DNA of 64,000 nucleotides from Bosea sp. PAMC 26642 (GCF_001562255.1 NZ_CP014301.1:1054001-1118000), one strand, 5' to 3'. Positions 52,122 through 61,816 are shown, counted from the stretch's first letter. Notes: generated by a model not told the origin, from the sequence alone. Numbers and translations are program-made.

Positions 52122-53021
52122 TCAGTAGAGATCCGGGACGTGGAGCTCCGGGGGCACGGCCTGCCGGGCATAGTCGGGATGGCGCACGCGGTCGGGCAGG
52201 GTGATCTCCTGCTTGGGCACATCCTCATACGGAATCTGCGCCAGCAGATGCGCGATGCAGTTGAGCCGCGCCTTCTTCTTGTCGACCGCCTGAACCACCC
52301 ACCACGGGGCATACTCCGTATGGGTCCGGTCGAACATCTCTTCCTTGGCGCGGGTATAATCCTCCCAGTGGATACGGCTTTCCATGTCCATGGGCGAGAG
52401 CTTCCACTGCTTCAGGGGGTCGGCGATCCGCATCTGGAAGCGGAACTCCTGCTCCTCGTCGGTGATCGAGAACCAGTACTTGATCACGATGATGCCCGAG
52501 CGCACGAGCATGTGCTCGAAATCGGGAACCGAGCGAAAGAACTCCTCGAGCTCCTCGGGGGTGCAGAAGCCCATCACCCGCTCGACGCCGGCGCGGTTGT
52601 ACCAGCTGCGGTCGAACAGGACCATTTCGCCGGCGGTCGGCAGATGCGGGACGTAGCGCTGGAAATACCACTGATGCTTCTCGCGCTCGGTGGGCGCAGG
52701 CAGCGCGACGACGCGGCAGAGCCGCGGATTGAGGCGCTGCGTCACGCGCTTGATCGCGCCACCCTTGCCGGCCGAGTCGCGACCCTCGAACAGGACCACG
52801 ACCTTGAGCTTCTTGTACTGGATCCAGTCCTGGAGCCGCACGAGCTCGTGCTGGAGCCGGAACAGCTCGCGAAAATAGATCTTCCGGTCGAGGGTCGAAC
52901 CGGCAGGGCCGACACCTTCGGCGACGAGTTCGTCGATCCGGTCCTCTTCGAGCTGCATCTCCAGCTCTTCGTCGAAGCTGTCGGCGATCTCGGCTTTGAT
53001 GCGGTCCAGATCGGTGGTCAT
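52122..53021 (-). CDS. ppk2: Polyphosphate kinase 2
   Basis: 299 residues. Walker A FEGRDSAGKGGAIKR near 79-92, Walker B and lid LFDRSWYNRAGVERVMGFC near 135-153, and the WKLSPMDMESRIHWEDYTRAKE region. Single-domain PPK2 class I, which transfers phosphate between polyphosphate and ADP/GDP. Divergent from the phosphate transporter pitA, with Pho-box-like repeats in the shared 300-nt region. Confidence 0.92.
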   Translation of the reverse strand: MTTDLDRIKAEIADSFDEELEMQLEEDRIDELVAEGVGPAGSTLDRKIYFRELFRLQHELVRLQDWIQYKKLKVVVLFEGRDSAGKGGAIKRVTQRLNPRLCRVVALPAPTEREKHQWYFQRYVPHLPTAGEMVLFDRSWYNRAGVERVMGFCTPEELEEFFRSVPDFEHMLVRSGIIVIKYWFSITDEEQEFRFQMRIADPLKQWKLSPMDMESRIHWEDYTRAKEEMFDRTHTEYAPWWVVQAVDKKKARLNCIAHLLAQIPYEDVPKQEITLPDRVRHPDYARQAVPPELHVPDLY

Positions 53022-53197
53022 GACTGCTAACCTTTGACATTTGCTCTAGGGAACGGCGGGCAGGGCGTCTTGACGCTCGATCGCTTTCCGCAGCCCCCGT
53101 GCAGCCCCTGGAGGAGTGCACCGGGATCGCGGCAAGCCTGAAGCCAAACGGCGGCAAGACGCACCCACTGCCAGCGTGGCAATCTCGCCGGCTCAAA

Positions 53198-53213
53198 TGA
53201 CGTTGGGATGAAG
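53198..53213 (-). promoter_or_regulatory. Pho-box-like element upstream of ppk2
   Basis: On the minus strand CTTCATCCCAACGTCA, with half-sites TTCA and GTCA 11 nt apart, similar to PhoB boxes (TGTCA repeats with 11-nt period). An exact 16-bp copy in the opposite orientation lies at 56711-56726. Confidence 0.4.
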
Positions 53214-53255
53214 GCGTGGACCATGCGCCTGAAACCCGACCAATCATGCGACAAG

Positions 53256-53273
53256 GTGTCATCGCAACGTCAG
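53256..53273 (+). promoter_or_regulatory. Pho-box-like element upstream of pitA
   Basis: GTGTCAT and ACGTCAG half-sites with an 11-nt period, 49 nt before the pitA ATG. Weak match to CTGTCAT-N4-CTGTCAT. Confidence 0.4.
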
Positions 53274-53321
53274 ATTCGCGGCTCACTTGTCGATCGCCAT
53301 GTGGGCTGGGGGTCATTCATC

Positions 53322-54943
53322 ATGTCAAGTATCGCTTTGGACACTGCCGCTCGTCAGGACGCTGACAAGCCTAAACTCGACGCGCCCAAGGGCCTCGGCG
53401 CCCTCGCGTTCTTTGCCGGAATCATGACCGCCGGCTTGGCTTATATGGCCTTTTCGCTTTACCAGGACATCAGCTCTGCCGGCACTCCGGCGACGACCTG
53501 GCTGCCTTTCGCCCTGCTCGGCGTCGCGATGCTGATCGCGCTCGGCTTCGAGTTCGTCAACGGCTTCCACGACACCGCCAACGCGGTCGCGACCGTGATC
53601 TACACCCATGCGATGCCGGCCAATGTCGCGGTCGTCTGGTCAGGATTTTTCAACTTCCTCGGCGTGATGATGGCCAGCGGCGCGGTCGCCTTCGGCATCA
53701 TCTCGCTCCTGCCCGTTGAACTGATCCTCAACGTCGGATCGGGCGCGGGCTTCGCCATGGTCTTCGCGCTGCTGATCGCCGCGATCCTCTGGAATCTCGG
53801 CACCTGGGCGCTTGGCCTGCCGGCCTCGTCCTCGCACACGCTGATCGGCTCGATCATCGGTGTCGGTCTCGCAAACCAGCTCACCAGTTCCTCGAACGGC
53901 ACCTCCGGCATCGACTGGAGCAAGGCGATCGAAATCGGCCAGTCGCTGCTGATCTCGCCGCTGTTCGGATTCTGCGCCGCGGCGCTCGTCTTCCTTACCC
54001 TCAAGATCCTGGTCAAGAACCCCGAACTTTATGCCGAGCCCAAGGGCAACAAGCCGCCGCCGCTCTGGATCCGCGGCGTGCTGATCGCGACCTGCACCGG
54101 CGTCTCGTTCGCCCATGGCTCGAATGACGGCCAGAAGGGCATGGGCCTGATCATGTTGATCCTGATCGGCTGCGCACCGACAGCCTATGCTCTGAACCGC
54201 GCCATTCCTGCCGGCGATCTCGACAATTTCCGCAAGACCGCGATCGCTGCCAGCGCGTGATCGACCAGAAGGCGCTCGGCTACGCCATCATCGGCGATCC
54301 GCGCCAGAACGTGACGCGCTACGTCTCTGAAAGGAAGATCGACGACACGACCTTCCCGGCGCTGTCGGCGCTGAACAAGGAGATCGTCAAGCAGCTTGAG
54401 ACCTATGGCCACCCGTCGAAATTCCCGGCGGCCACCGTGGGCAACGCCCGCAACGACATGTATCTCGCCTCGGAATCGATCAAGCACATCTTCAAGGCCG
54501 ACAAGAAGGAAGAGAAGATCTTCACGCCGGAGGATCTGAAGGTGATGACCGCCTACAAGGCATCCCTTGACGACGCGACCCGGTTCATTCCGTTCTGGGT
54601 CAAGGTCGTGGTCGCGCTCGCGCTCGGCCTGGGCACGATGGTCGGCTGGAAACGCATCGTCGTCACAGTGGGCGAGAAGATCGGCAAGTCGCACCTGACC
54701 TACGCTCAGGGAGCCTCCGCCGAACTCGTCGCCGCGGCCACGATCGCGGCCGCGGATGTTTATGGCTTGCCGGTTTCGACCACGCACATCCTGTCCTCGG
54801 GCGTCGCCGGCACCATGGCGGCCAACAAGTCGGGGCTGCAGATGTCGACCGTGCGCAACATGCTGATGGCCTGGGTGCTCACGCTGCCCTGCGCCATTCT
54901 CATCTCGGGAACGCTCTTCATCATCCTGCGCCAGGTGTTCTGA
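53322..54943 (+). pseudogene. pitA: PitA-type phosphate/metal symporter, split by a frameshift
   Basis: Two frames together give a normal Pit protein of about 540 residues. Frame 1 (53322-54260) has FEFVNGFHDTANAVATVIYT and PASSSHTLIGSIIGVGLANQ and ends IAASA-stop; frame 2 (from 54257) continues VIDQKALGYAIIGDPRQ, the central soluble region, and the second half QGASAELVAAATIAAADVYGLPVSTTHILSSG. One base is missing at GCGC|GTGATC. The break forms a GTGA stop-start overlap, so two polypeptides could be made by re-initiation. Sequencing error is equally possible. Transports phosphate (or metal-phosphate) with H+. Confidence 0.82.
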
Positions 54944-54971
54944 CACCCGCCGCCAGCAATCCGACGACGGC

Positions 54972-55000
54972 GCCGCGGGCGGTTCGCCCGCGGCTGTTTT
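54972..55000 (+). terminator. Rho-independent terminator after pitA
   Basis: Ten-base-pair stem GCCGCGGGCG / CGCCCGCGGC, loop GTT, followed by TGTTTT. Begins 29 nt after the pitA stop. Confidence 0.8.
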
Positions 55001-55068
55001 GACTTCGATCGTAAGCGAGGTCGCCCTGACGAATCGCGCCCGCCCTGCATCCTGACGTGCAATCCCGG

Positions 55069-55367
55069 ATGGGCATCATCTGGGGCCTATCGTTTCGACG
55101 AAGAGGGCCGTCCGCGCCTGCAGCCGCGTGATGAGCAGCTCGAACTCGGCAAAATGGCGGCCGGCTTCGAACCGGCAGCTCTACGTGCTCTCGATTCTGA
55201 CCCTCGGCTTCTTGCCCGCAACCTTCGTCACGGGCTTTGGGGCATCAACGCCAAGGGTGTGCCCTTGGGCGGATGACGGGCTCGGCTTTACCTATGTCGC
55301 ATTGATCTGCATCGCCGCCGCCTGGGGTGCGATGGTCGTGCTGAAGCGCCGCGGCATCCTCGGCTGA
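55069..55367 (+). pseudogene. Internally deleted ZntB/CorA-family metal transporter
   Basis: The first codons MGIIW, then after a one-base shift AYRFDEEGRPR, are the start of ZntB-like proteins. About 200 residues later-family sequence is missing, and the reading resumes at the C-terminal membrane part, NRQLYVLSILTLGFLPATFV then TGFGASTPRVCPWADDGLGF and LKRRGIL. The GMN signature of CorA/ZntB is destroyed (GFGAS). At least two frameshifts and a large internal deletion: a relic, not a small functional protein. Confidence 0.65.
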
Positions 55368-55427
55368 CCAAGGCTCGAAGCAGGCAGACGCGCCTCGCTT
55401 GGCGGCGTGTCTTTTACGGACGGGCTT

Positions 55428-56594
55428 TCAGCGTCGCTCGAAATCGCGATGCACGTCGTGCGCGACGATTCCGGCGCCGTCGGGCGGGATCGTCAGCCAG
55501 TCCGATCGGGTCAAGGTCTGCCGGGTATCCTCATAGCCCGAATGCCAATGGTCGCGCATCGAGGTCCGTGAAAACTCGTGATCCTTGGCGTGGCTCTCAT
55601 AGGTTTTCTGCTGATAGATCAGCTGCAGGATGGTATGCTCCGGCAGTTTCGCGAGTTCGTCGCGCAACTGGCGGTTTTCAGCGCTCAGGCTCTCTTCCGG
55701 TACGGCCGAGAGAGCTTCATGCGCTTTCTTCTTCCAGCTCTGCAATTGCTGGAACAGGTTGGTCGTATAGCGCGTGCGCGACGAGTACATGATGTCCTTG
55801 TGCCGCCCCATGACGTCCTGCAACGTCCGGGGCAGCGGGCCGCGCGACGAGAACAGATCGACCTGAAAGATCAGTGAATTCAACGTGTCTTCCTGATCCA
55901 GCAAATGCTGGAGCGGGGTATTGGAGACGATGCCGCCATCCCAGAAGTGATCGGTGCCGATCTGGACCGTCGGGAAAGCCGGCGGGAGCGCACCCGAGGC
56001 CATGATGTGCTCGGGCGCGATCTTCTCGCGCATATTGTCGAAGTAGACGAAGTTGCCCGACATCGCATTGACCGCGCCGACGGAGAAGTGCACCGCCTGA
56101 CTGTTGATCAGGTCGAAATCGACCAGTTCCAGCAGCGTCTCGCGCAAGGGCGAGGTATCGTAGAAGCTCGTCGCATCGGTCGCGCCGGCCGCGGCGAACC
56201 ACGGGCTGCTGCGACGCGGCTCGAAGAAGCCGGGCTGGCCGAACAACGTCGTGAAGAAAGACGACGTCGCATTGCGTGCCTGGCGGAAGACGTCGCCTTC
56301 GGGCGTAAAGAGCCAGACCTTGCGGTCGGTGATGCGGTCCCAGAACTCCCGCAGCCGCTCCAGCCGCCGCTCGCGGGGGTTGCCGGCGATCAGGGCCGAG
56401 TTGATGGCGCCGATCGACACGCCGGAGACCCAGTCCGGCTCGATATCGGCCTCGTGCAAGGCCTGATAGACCCCGGCCTGATAGGCGCCTAGCGCGCCGC
56501 CACCTTGCAACACCAGCGCGACCCGGTCGCAGCGGTCGGGACGCCAGCCGAGATAGCGGCTATCGGGCAGGGATACGGCTGTGGACGCGTTCAT
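55428..56594 (-). CDS. Patatin-like phospholipase (with DUF3734-type C-terminus)
   Basis: 388 residues from the ATG with AGGGA upstream. Catalytic features: oxyanion loop LQGGGALGAYQAG, nucleophile GVSIGAINSA (GxSxG), and the catalytic Asp in DHFWDGGIVSNTPL. The C-terminal DUF3734-type tail includes YQQKTYESHAKDHEFSR and DHWHSGYEDTRQTL. No signal peptide, so an intracellular lipid acyl hydrolase. Often found beside 3-hydroxybutyrate dehydrogenase genes, as here in divergent orientation. Confidence 0.88.
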   Translation of the reverse strand: MNASTAVSLPDSRYLGWRPDRCDRVALVLQGGGALGAYQAGVYQALHEADIEPDWVSGVSIGAINSALIAGNPRERRLERLREFWDRITDRKVWLFTPEGDVFRQARNATSSFFTTLFGQPGFFEPRRSSPWFAAAGATDATSFYDTSPLRETLLELVDFDLINSQAVHFSVGAVNAMSGNFVYFDNMREKIAPEHIMASGALPPAFPTVQIGTDHFWDGGIVSNTPLQHLLDQEDTLNSLIFQVDLFSSRGPLPRTLQDVMGRHKDIMYSSRTRYTTNLFQQLQSWKKKAHEALSAVPEESLSAENRQLRDELAKLPEHTILQLIYQQKTYESHAKDHEFSRTSMRDHWHSGYEDTRQTLTRSDWLTIPPDGAGIVAHDVHRDFERR

Positions 56595-56687
56595 GGCTTG
56601 GTGATCCCTGCATCGTTCGCACTGCAACAAGGATCATTGCTGAAACTGCGGAGGTGACAGCGATATGACGCCAACGGGCCTGAAGGT

Positions 56688-56726
56688 CTGTCACGGATCC
56701 GTCAGCCAAGCTTCATCCCAACGTCA
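56688..56726. promoter_or_regulatory. Cluster of Pho-box-like half-sites
   Basis: CTGTCAC and CCGTCAG at 11-nt period (56688-56705), then CTTCATCCCAACGTCA (56711-56726), the exact 16-mer found inverted upstream of ppk2. Lies between the divergent patatin and 3-hydroxybutyrate dehydrogenase genes. Confidence 0.4.
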
Positions 56727-56807
56727 GTTTCATTCGTCAGGGCTCGGCCATGGCTTTCGCAGCGCGGTATTCGCCGCCATGACCAGCCAGGCCCGAGGAG
56801 CACCGTT

Positions 56808-57590
56808 ATGCTGAAGGACAAGACTGCCGTCGTCACCGGCTCCACCTCCGGCATCGGCCTGGCGATCGCCCGCGCCTATGCGGAGCAGGGCGCCAACATC
56901 GTCATCAACGGCTTCGGACGGCCCGAGGAGATCGAGGCGGAGCGTAAGGCTATCGAGGCCGATTTCGGCGTCAAAGCGCGCTACAGTGCCGCCGACATGG
57001 CCCATGGCGGCGCGATCGCGACGATGATCGCGGAGGTCGAGAGCGAGTTCGGGTCGGTCGACATTCTGGTCAACAATGCCGGCATCCAGTTCGTCGCGCC
57101 GATCGAAGAGTTCCCGATCGAGAAATGGGATGCGATCATCGCGATCAATCTCTCTGCCGCCTTCCACGCGATCCGCGCCGCACTGCCGGGGATGAAAGCC
57201 CGCAAATGGGGCCGCATCATCAATACCGCATCGGCCCATGCGCTGGTCGCCTCGCCGTTCAAGAGCGCCTATGTCGCCGCCAAGCACGGCATCGCCGGAC
57301 TGACCAAGACGGTCGCGCTCGAAGCCGCGACCTTCGGCATCACCGCCAACGCGATCTGCCCCGGCTATGTCTGGACACCGCTTGTCGAGAAGCAGATCCC
57401 CGAGACCATGGCGGCCCGCAACCTGACCAAGGAACAGGTCATCAACGACGTTCTGCTGCATGCCCAGCCGACAAAGCAGTTCGTGACGAGCGAGGAGGTC
57501 GCCGCGCTGGCGGTCTTCCTGGCGTCGGACGCCGCGAAATCGATCACGGGAGTCATCTTGCCGATCGATGGCGGCTGGACCGCGCAGTAA
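56808..57590 (+). CDS. bdhA: D-3-hydroxybutyrate dehydrogenase
   Basis: 260 residues. SDR with TGSTSGIG at 10-17, NNAGIQFVAPIEEFP, catalytic Tyr-Lys in SAYVAAKHGIAGLTKTVALE, and ANAICPGYVWTPLVEKQIP, a stretch diagnostic for 3-hydroxybutyrate dehydrogenase. It interconverts (R)-3-hydroxybutyrate and acetoacetate with NAD+, as in polyhydroxybutyrate turnover. The acetoacetate decarboxylase gene follows after 13 nt. Confidence 0.92.
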   Translation: MLKDKTAVVTGSTSGIGLAIARAYAEQGANIVINGFGRPEEIEAERKAIEADFGVKARYSAADMAHGGAIATMIAEVESEFGSVDILVNNAGIQFVAPIEEFPIEKWDAIIAINLSAAFHAIRAALPGMKARKWGRIINTASAHALVASPFKSAYVAAKHGIAGLTKTVALEAATFGITANAICPGYVWTPLVEKQIPETMAARNLTKEQVINDVLLHAQPTKQFVTSEEVAALAVFLASDAAKSITGVILPIDGGWTAQ

Positions 57591-57603
57591 GGAAAGCGAG
57601 ACC

Positions 57604-58350
57604 ATGAACCGCAAAGACATTCTCGACCTGCCGTCCATGCCGCTGGCGGGACCGAGTTACCCGGCCGGCCCGTACCGCTTCGTCAACCGCGAATACATGA
57701 TCATCAGCTACGAAACCGATCCGGAGCTGATCCGCCACCATCTGCCCGAGCCGCTGGAGCCGATCGCCCAGCCGATCGTGCATTACGAATGGATCAAGAT
57801 GCCGGATTCATCCGGCTTCGGGACCTACACCGAGACCGGCATCGTCATCCCCTGCAAGTTCGGCGAGGAGGAGGTCAGCTTCGTCTCGCAGATGTATCTC
57901 GACCTCGAGCCGCCCATCTCGGCCGGCCGCGAGATCTGGGGTTTCCCGAAGAAATATGCCCATCCCAAGCTCGAAGTGGTCAAGGACACGCTGACCGGCA
58001 CGCTTGAATATGCCGGCCAGCAGGTCGCCATGGGCACGATGGGCTACAAGCACGAGAGTCTGGCCGGGAATGGCGTCAGGACGACGCAGATCCTGACCAA
58101 GACGCAGGTCAACCTCAAGATTATTCCTGGCGTCGATGGCGAGCCCGAGATTTGTCAGCTCGTGGCGCTGAACCTGACCGATATCACCGTCAAGGGATCA
58201 TGGATCGGTCCCGGGCGGCTTCACCTCGTCCCGCATGTGAATGCGCCCGTTGCCGATTTGCCGGTGCGCAGGGTGATCGGCGCGCATCACTTCATCGCCG
58301 ATCTCACCTTGCCGTTCGGGCGCAAGATCCATGACTACATGAATGGCTGA
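57604..58350 (+). CDS. adc: Acetoacetate decarboxylase
   Basis: 248 residues, ATG with AAGGAAAG upstream. Catalytic Lys116-Lys117 in GREIWGFPKKYAHPKL aligns with Lys115-Lys116 of the clostridial enzyme; the neighbouring acidic EEEVSF and MYLDLEPP segments are typical. It decarboxylates acetoacetate to acetone and CO2. With bdhA it forms a two-gene unit for 3-hydroxybutyrate to acetone, an overflow or pH-relief route rather than energy-yielding ketone use. Confidence 0.92.
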   Translation: MNRKDILDLPSMPLAGPSYPAGPYRFVNREYMIISYETDPELIRHHLPEPLEPIAQPIVHYEWIKMPDSSGFGTYTETGIVIPCKFGEEEVSFVSQMYLDLEPPISAGREIWGFPKKYAHPKLEVVKDTLTGTLEYAGQQVAMGTMGYKHESLAGNGVRTTQILTKTQVNLKIIPGVDGEPEICQLVALNLTDITVKGSWIGPGRLHLVPHVNAPVADLPVRRVIGAHHFIADLTLPFGRKIHDYMNG

Positions 58351-58456
58351 GGGCTTCGGCGCGGGGACGCCTGTTGTCAGGCAAATAGCGGGACGCCGGG
58401 CAGTTGGTCAGAGGGTTTAAACCGAAGTCAAAGAGGGAAGCTGAAGCCAGCCAATA

Positions 58457-60139
58457 TCAGGCCGCTCGCAGCCTTGCCGCGAAACGGGTCGCTGCTTCAC
58501 GAACGGCACCGATACGCGCATCCAGACCCTGGATCTCAAGCGCTGCAACTCTGGATTGGCGAACGGATTCCGCGTTCGCCTCGGCAATCTCCTGCACGCG
58601 TATGGCGGCGTCCCCAGCGACGCCTGAGATGCGCGATACGGTCGCGCTGAGGGTTTCGACGACGGTCCGCTGGGAACTGATCGTCCGGCTGATGTCGGTC
58701 GTGGTACGTTCTACCGAGCCAACTTTGCTGACGATCGCCGAAACTGCGGTCGAGGCATCGAGCAGTGCGGCTTCAACGGTGGCAATGCGCTCAGCGATCT
58801 GGGTCGTCGCCTCGGCCGTTTGAGCCGACAGTACTTTGACCTCGTTGGCGACGACCGAAAAACCTCGGCCGTGGACGCCGGCGCGAGCTGCCTCGATCGT
58901 TGCATTCAAGGCGAGCAAGTTGGTCTGTCGTGCGATCGCATCGATCAGGCCGACGACGCCTCGGATCTGCCCCGTATTCTCTGAAAGCCGCGCAAACACG
59001 AATTCGGCTGCCGAGGCGCCCTCGTTGGACCCCGAAGCGGTCACTGCAACCCGCTCGATATCAGAGTGGACTTTTGCCAGGACATCGCCAAGCTGCATCG
59101 CCGCACCGGCGATGCGATCGGCATCCACGCCGGCGCCCACGACCGCGGTCGATATTTCGACCGAGACGCTCGCCACCTGATCCGAACGGACGACCGCATC
59201 CTCCGCGCCGACCCGCAGCGAGGCGCTGGACGTAACGATATCGAGCAGCAGTCGCGTGATCTGCTCCTCGAATTCGGTTGCGATCAAGCCGAGCTCTTCT
59301 GCGCGGCGATGGGAATGCAGATTGGCAAGTTCGGCTTCTGCTTCACGTGTGGTCAGGGTCGCTCGGGCATCTCCGAGGGCACGGACGGTACGCGCCAGTT
59401 GACCGATCTCATCGCGCCGCTGCGTATGAGGGACTTCGACGAGATCCAGGGGGGATGCGGCAGCTTCGATCACCTTCATCAGGTCGCGCAGCGGACGGGT
59501 AAGATGCGCGTGCAGAAATATCATCGCCAGAACGGCGACCGTGAGCGGAACCCCGATCGCGGCGACGACGATTTCGACTAGCAATGAGTTCGCGAGTTCG
59601 TCGGCCCTCCCGGCAGCCTGTTGCGCGCGCGCAGTGAACCCGTCCGCGAGATTGCCGGTCAAAGACAGAATCTCGCGAACGTTGTCCCGTGCCTCGATTG
59701 CGTCTGCCTCGATCAACGCGGCCTTGGGCGAGACGCGCCTGCCGATATCGACGATGCCCTTCTGGAAGTCGACGAATGTTCTGAGCCTGGGATCGAGCGT
59801 GGGGCTTTTGGTCCTGATGTCGGCCGGCAATGCGGACCGAAAAGCGGCCCGGGCAGAATCGACGAGTTCGATTGCCTCATCAAGTCGATCGATCGCCTGT
59901 TTCCCTTTCGCCTCGGATTCAAAATCATCCAACCGGCTGAGTATCGACGTTTGGGCAACGCGGCTTGCAAGGAGTGTCGCACGATTTGAAAGCGCTTGGC
60001 TGATGGCCGCGTCCTTCTCGATCGCTCTGATTTCCTGGAGCCCTGCCGCTCCAGCCAGAAGTCCGACCCCTACCGCGACGACCAGCAGCACGAACAAGCT
60101 GGTTATTTTCGCTGTCAAACCGAATTTTAGTCGCGGCAT
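58457..60139 (-). CDS. Methyl-accepting chemotaxis protein
   Basis: 560 residues from the ATG with GGAGAGCGAG upstream. Membrane helix near 12-34, a roughly 150-residue helical periplasmic domain, second helix near 178-200, HAMP region ([16 protein letters not shown]), then the signalling domain with the hairpin tip [18 protein letters not shown] and [20 protein letters not shown]. Ends without a CheR-docking pentapeptide. Ligand unknown. No che genes are adjacent. Confidence 0.92.
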   Translation of the reverse strand: MPRLKFGLTAKITSLFVLLVVAVGVGLLAGAAGLQEIRAIEKDAAISQALSNRATLLASRVAQTSILSRLDDFESEAKGKQAIDRLDEAIELVDSARAAFRSALPADIRTKSPTLDPRLRTFVDFQKGIVDIGRRVSPKAALIEADAIEARDNVREILSLTGNLADGFTARAQQAAGRADELANSLLVEIVVAAIGVPLTVAVLAMIFLHAHLTRPLRDLMKVIEAAASPLDLVEVPHTQRRDEIGQLARTVRALGDARATLTTREAEAELANLHSHRRAEELGLIATEFEEQITRLLLDIVTSSASLRVGAEDAVVRSDQVASVSVEISTAVVGAGVDADRIAGAAMQLGDVLAKVHSDIERVAVTASGSNEGASAAEFVFARLSENTGQIRGVVGLIDAIARQTNLLALNATIEAARAGVHGRGFSVVANEVKVLSAQTAEATTQIAERIATVEAALLDASTAVSAIVSKVGSVERTTTDISRTISSQRTVVETLSATVSRISGVAGDAAIRVQEIAEANAESVRQSRVAALEIQGLDARIGAVREAATRFAARLRAA

Positions 60140-60376
60140 CTCGCTCTCCACTACGATGCGCAGATAAGGCAAAGGACGAAACGCGAGGTTAAGAAGGCTA
60201 ATCGAGACAATTGGTTAGCCGGTTATCTTCAGGTCAATAACAGGCCATGCCAGGCCGATCCTGATCGCTTCGATCTGCCACAATTGGGAGGCTTCCAGCC
60301 AAGGGATCGACCTCGAGCGATGCAGCCGCCCGGTCGATTGGACTTCTCGAGTGGTTTGAACCGGGTCGCCAGATGG

Positions 60377-60601
60377 CTAAAGCTCGCCGCGCTGCTCGAT
60401 CGCGAGAGCGTGTAGTTTTTTCGTTGCCGCCTGGTCGGTCTCAGACTGGTCAATCATTACGCCTAAGGCAGCCAAGACGATGTCTTTTTTCTTGGCGTTC
60501 GGGTGAGCGTGACGAGCAGCTTTGAAAAGCTCTTCGGCGTCGGCGTAGCTGTGAACCAAACGCAGCAAGGTGATCCCGATTTGATAGGGGCTATCTGTCA
60601 T
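60377..60601 (-). CDS. Small conserved-looking protein, function unknown
   Basis: 74 residues from MTDSPYQIGITLLRLVHSYA. Predicted largely helical (DAEELFKAARHAHPNAKKKD, VLAALGVMIDQ). No family recognised. Coding character and a plausible AAAGAG site support it. The flanking gaps (60140-60376 and 60602-60808) hold nothing else I can name. Confidence 0.55.
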   Translation of the reverse strand: MTDSPYQIGITLLRLVHSYADAEELFKAARHAHPNAKKKDIVLAALGVMIDQSETDQAATKKLHALAIEQRGEL

Positions 60602-60808
60602 TTTGAACTCTTTCGGCGTTTCGCGAAACAGCGTTCTGGTTCGATAATAGCGGCGAAATGAGGTCTGAGATACACTGGGATCCGTATCCCGGCAGAGGCT
60701 CGACAATCGTCCGTCCGTTTCGAATTGCGAGGGGAGAATTAGCGGCTCAAAAGAGCAGGGGAGGTGGACGGTCCCGTGTCCTCCCGACGAGAACCTGGCA
60801 ATACCTGC

Positions 60809-61816
60809 TCAAATGTCGAGCCGATGTGCGAGCAGCACATCGACAGGCAATTGGCCGCTCCAGAGTGCCTCCAGCTGAGCCACGACCTTGCCGCCGAAAT
60901 CGTCGTAAGGGATGTGGACCGAGGTCAGCCAGGGGGCGATCCAGGCATTGAGCGGGTTGCCGTCGACGCCGATCAACAGGCATCGATCGGGAATCGCGAC
61001 GCCCTGCTCGACCGACAGCCGATAGGCGCCATAGGCCATCATGTCGCTGACGCAGAGCAACGCCTGCGGCCAGCCGCCGGGTTGCGAGACCAGGGTTCGG
61101 GCGGCCTCGTAGCCGATCTGGATATGCGACAGGCCCGGCGCCGTCGCCTGCCGAATGGCCTCCCGAGGCAGCCCGCGCGCGACCAGCCGTTCGACGAAAC
61201 CCTCGGCGCGTTGGCGCGTCGAGGCGGATGGTTGCTCCGGATAGATCACGGCGGGTTGCGCGATGCCCTGCGCGAGGCAGTGATCGGCGGCCGTGGCGCC
61301 GGCGGCGTGGTTGTCGATGCCGACATAGGCGCCGCCGCCATCGGGGTTGGGCCGGCTGACGAAGACGACCGGCTCTCCGCGCGCGACGGCCTCGGTGAGC
61401 GCCGGGCTCGCGACGGCGCTGACCATGACATAGCCCTGCACGAGCTGGGAGCGCATTGCCTGCAGATACTCGTCCTGTAGGTCGGAGCGGTCATGGGTGT
61501 CGCACAGGATCATGACGTAGCCCGCCGCACGCAAAGCGGCTTCGGTCGAGACCGCGATGGCGGCCATCGCCGGGTTGTCGAGATTGGGTGCGAGCATCGC
61601 CACGACGCGGCTTTCGCGGCGGCGCAGGGCACGTCCGACATGGTTGGGGCGATAGCCGAGTTCGGCGACGGCGGCCTCGACCCGCGCGATGGTCTGCGGG
61701 GAAGCGCGCCGCGTCTCGCCGTTGACGATGCGCGAGACGGTCGCCGCCGAGACGCCGGCCTGGCGTGCAACGGTTTCGAGCGACGCAGCCCGTGGCGCTA
61801 TCCGTCTCGTGCTCAC
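60809..61816 (-). CDS. LacI-family regulator
   Basis: 335 residues from GTG preceded by a purine-rich GGAGGGACGAAAAGG. N-terminal helix-turn-helix SLETVARQAGVSAATVSRIVNG plus hinge TIARVEAAVAELGYRPN; periplasmic-binding-like sugar domain follows (VAMLAPNLDNPAMAAIAV, VVFVSRPNPDGGGAYVG, DMMAYGAYRL). Divergent from the sugar ABC operon, with a perfect LacI-type palindrome in the shared region, so it probably represses that transporter. Confidence 0.9.
   Translation of the reverse strand: MSTRRIAPRAASLETVARQAGVSAATVSRIVNGETRRASPQTIARVEAAVAELGYRPNHVGRALRRRESRVVAMLAPNLDNPAMAAIAVSTEAALRAAGYVMILCDTHDRSDLQDEYLQAMRSQLVQGYVMVSAVASPALTEAVARGEPVVFVSRPNPDGGGAYVGIDNHAAGATAADHCLAQGIAQPAVIYPEQPSASTRQRAEGFVERLVARGLPREAIRQATAPGLSHIQIGYEAARTLVSQPGGWPQALLCVSDMMAYGAYRLSVEQGVAIPDRCLLIGVDGNPLNAWIAPWLTSVHIPYDDFGGKVVAQLEALWSGQLPVDVLLAHRLDI

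Noticed and set aside
54257..54943. Second half of pitA as an independent small transporter
   Set aside because: It begins in the middle of the Pit central region and completes the first half exactly when one base is added. Independent function is unlikely, though re-initiation remains possible.
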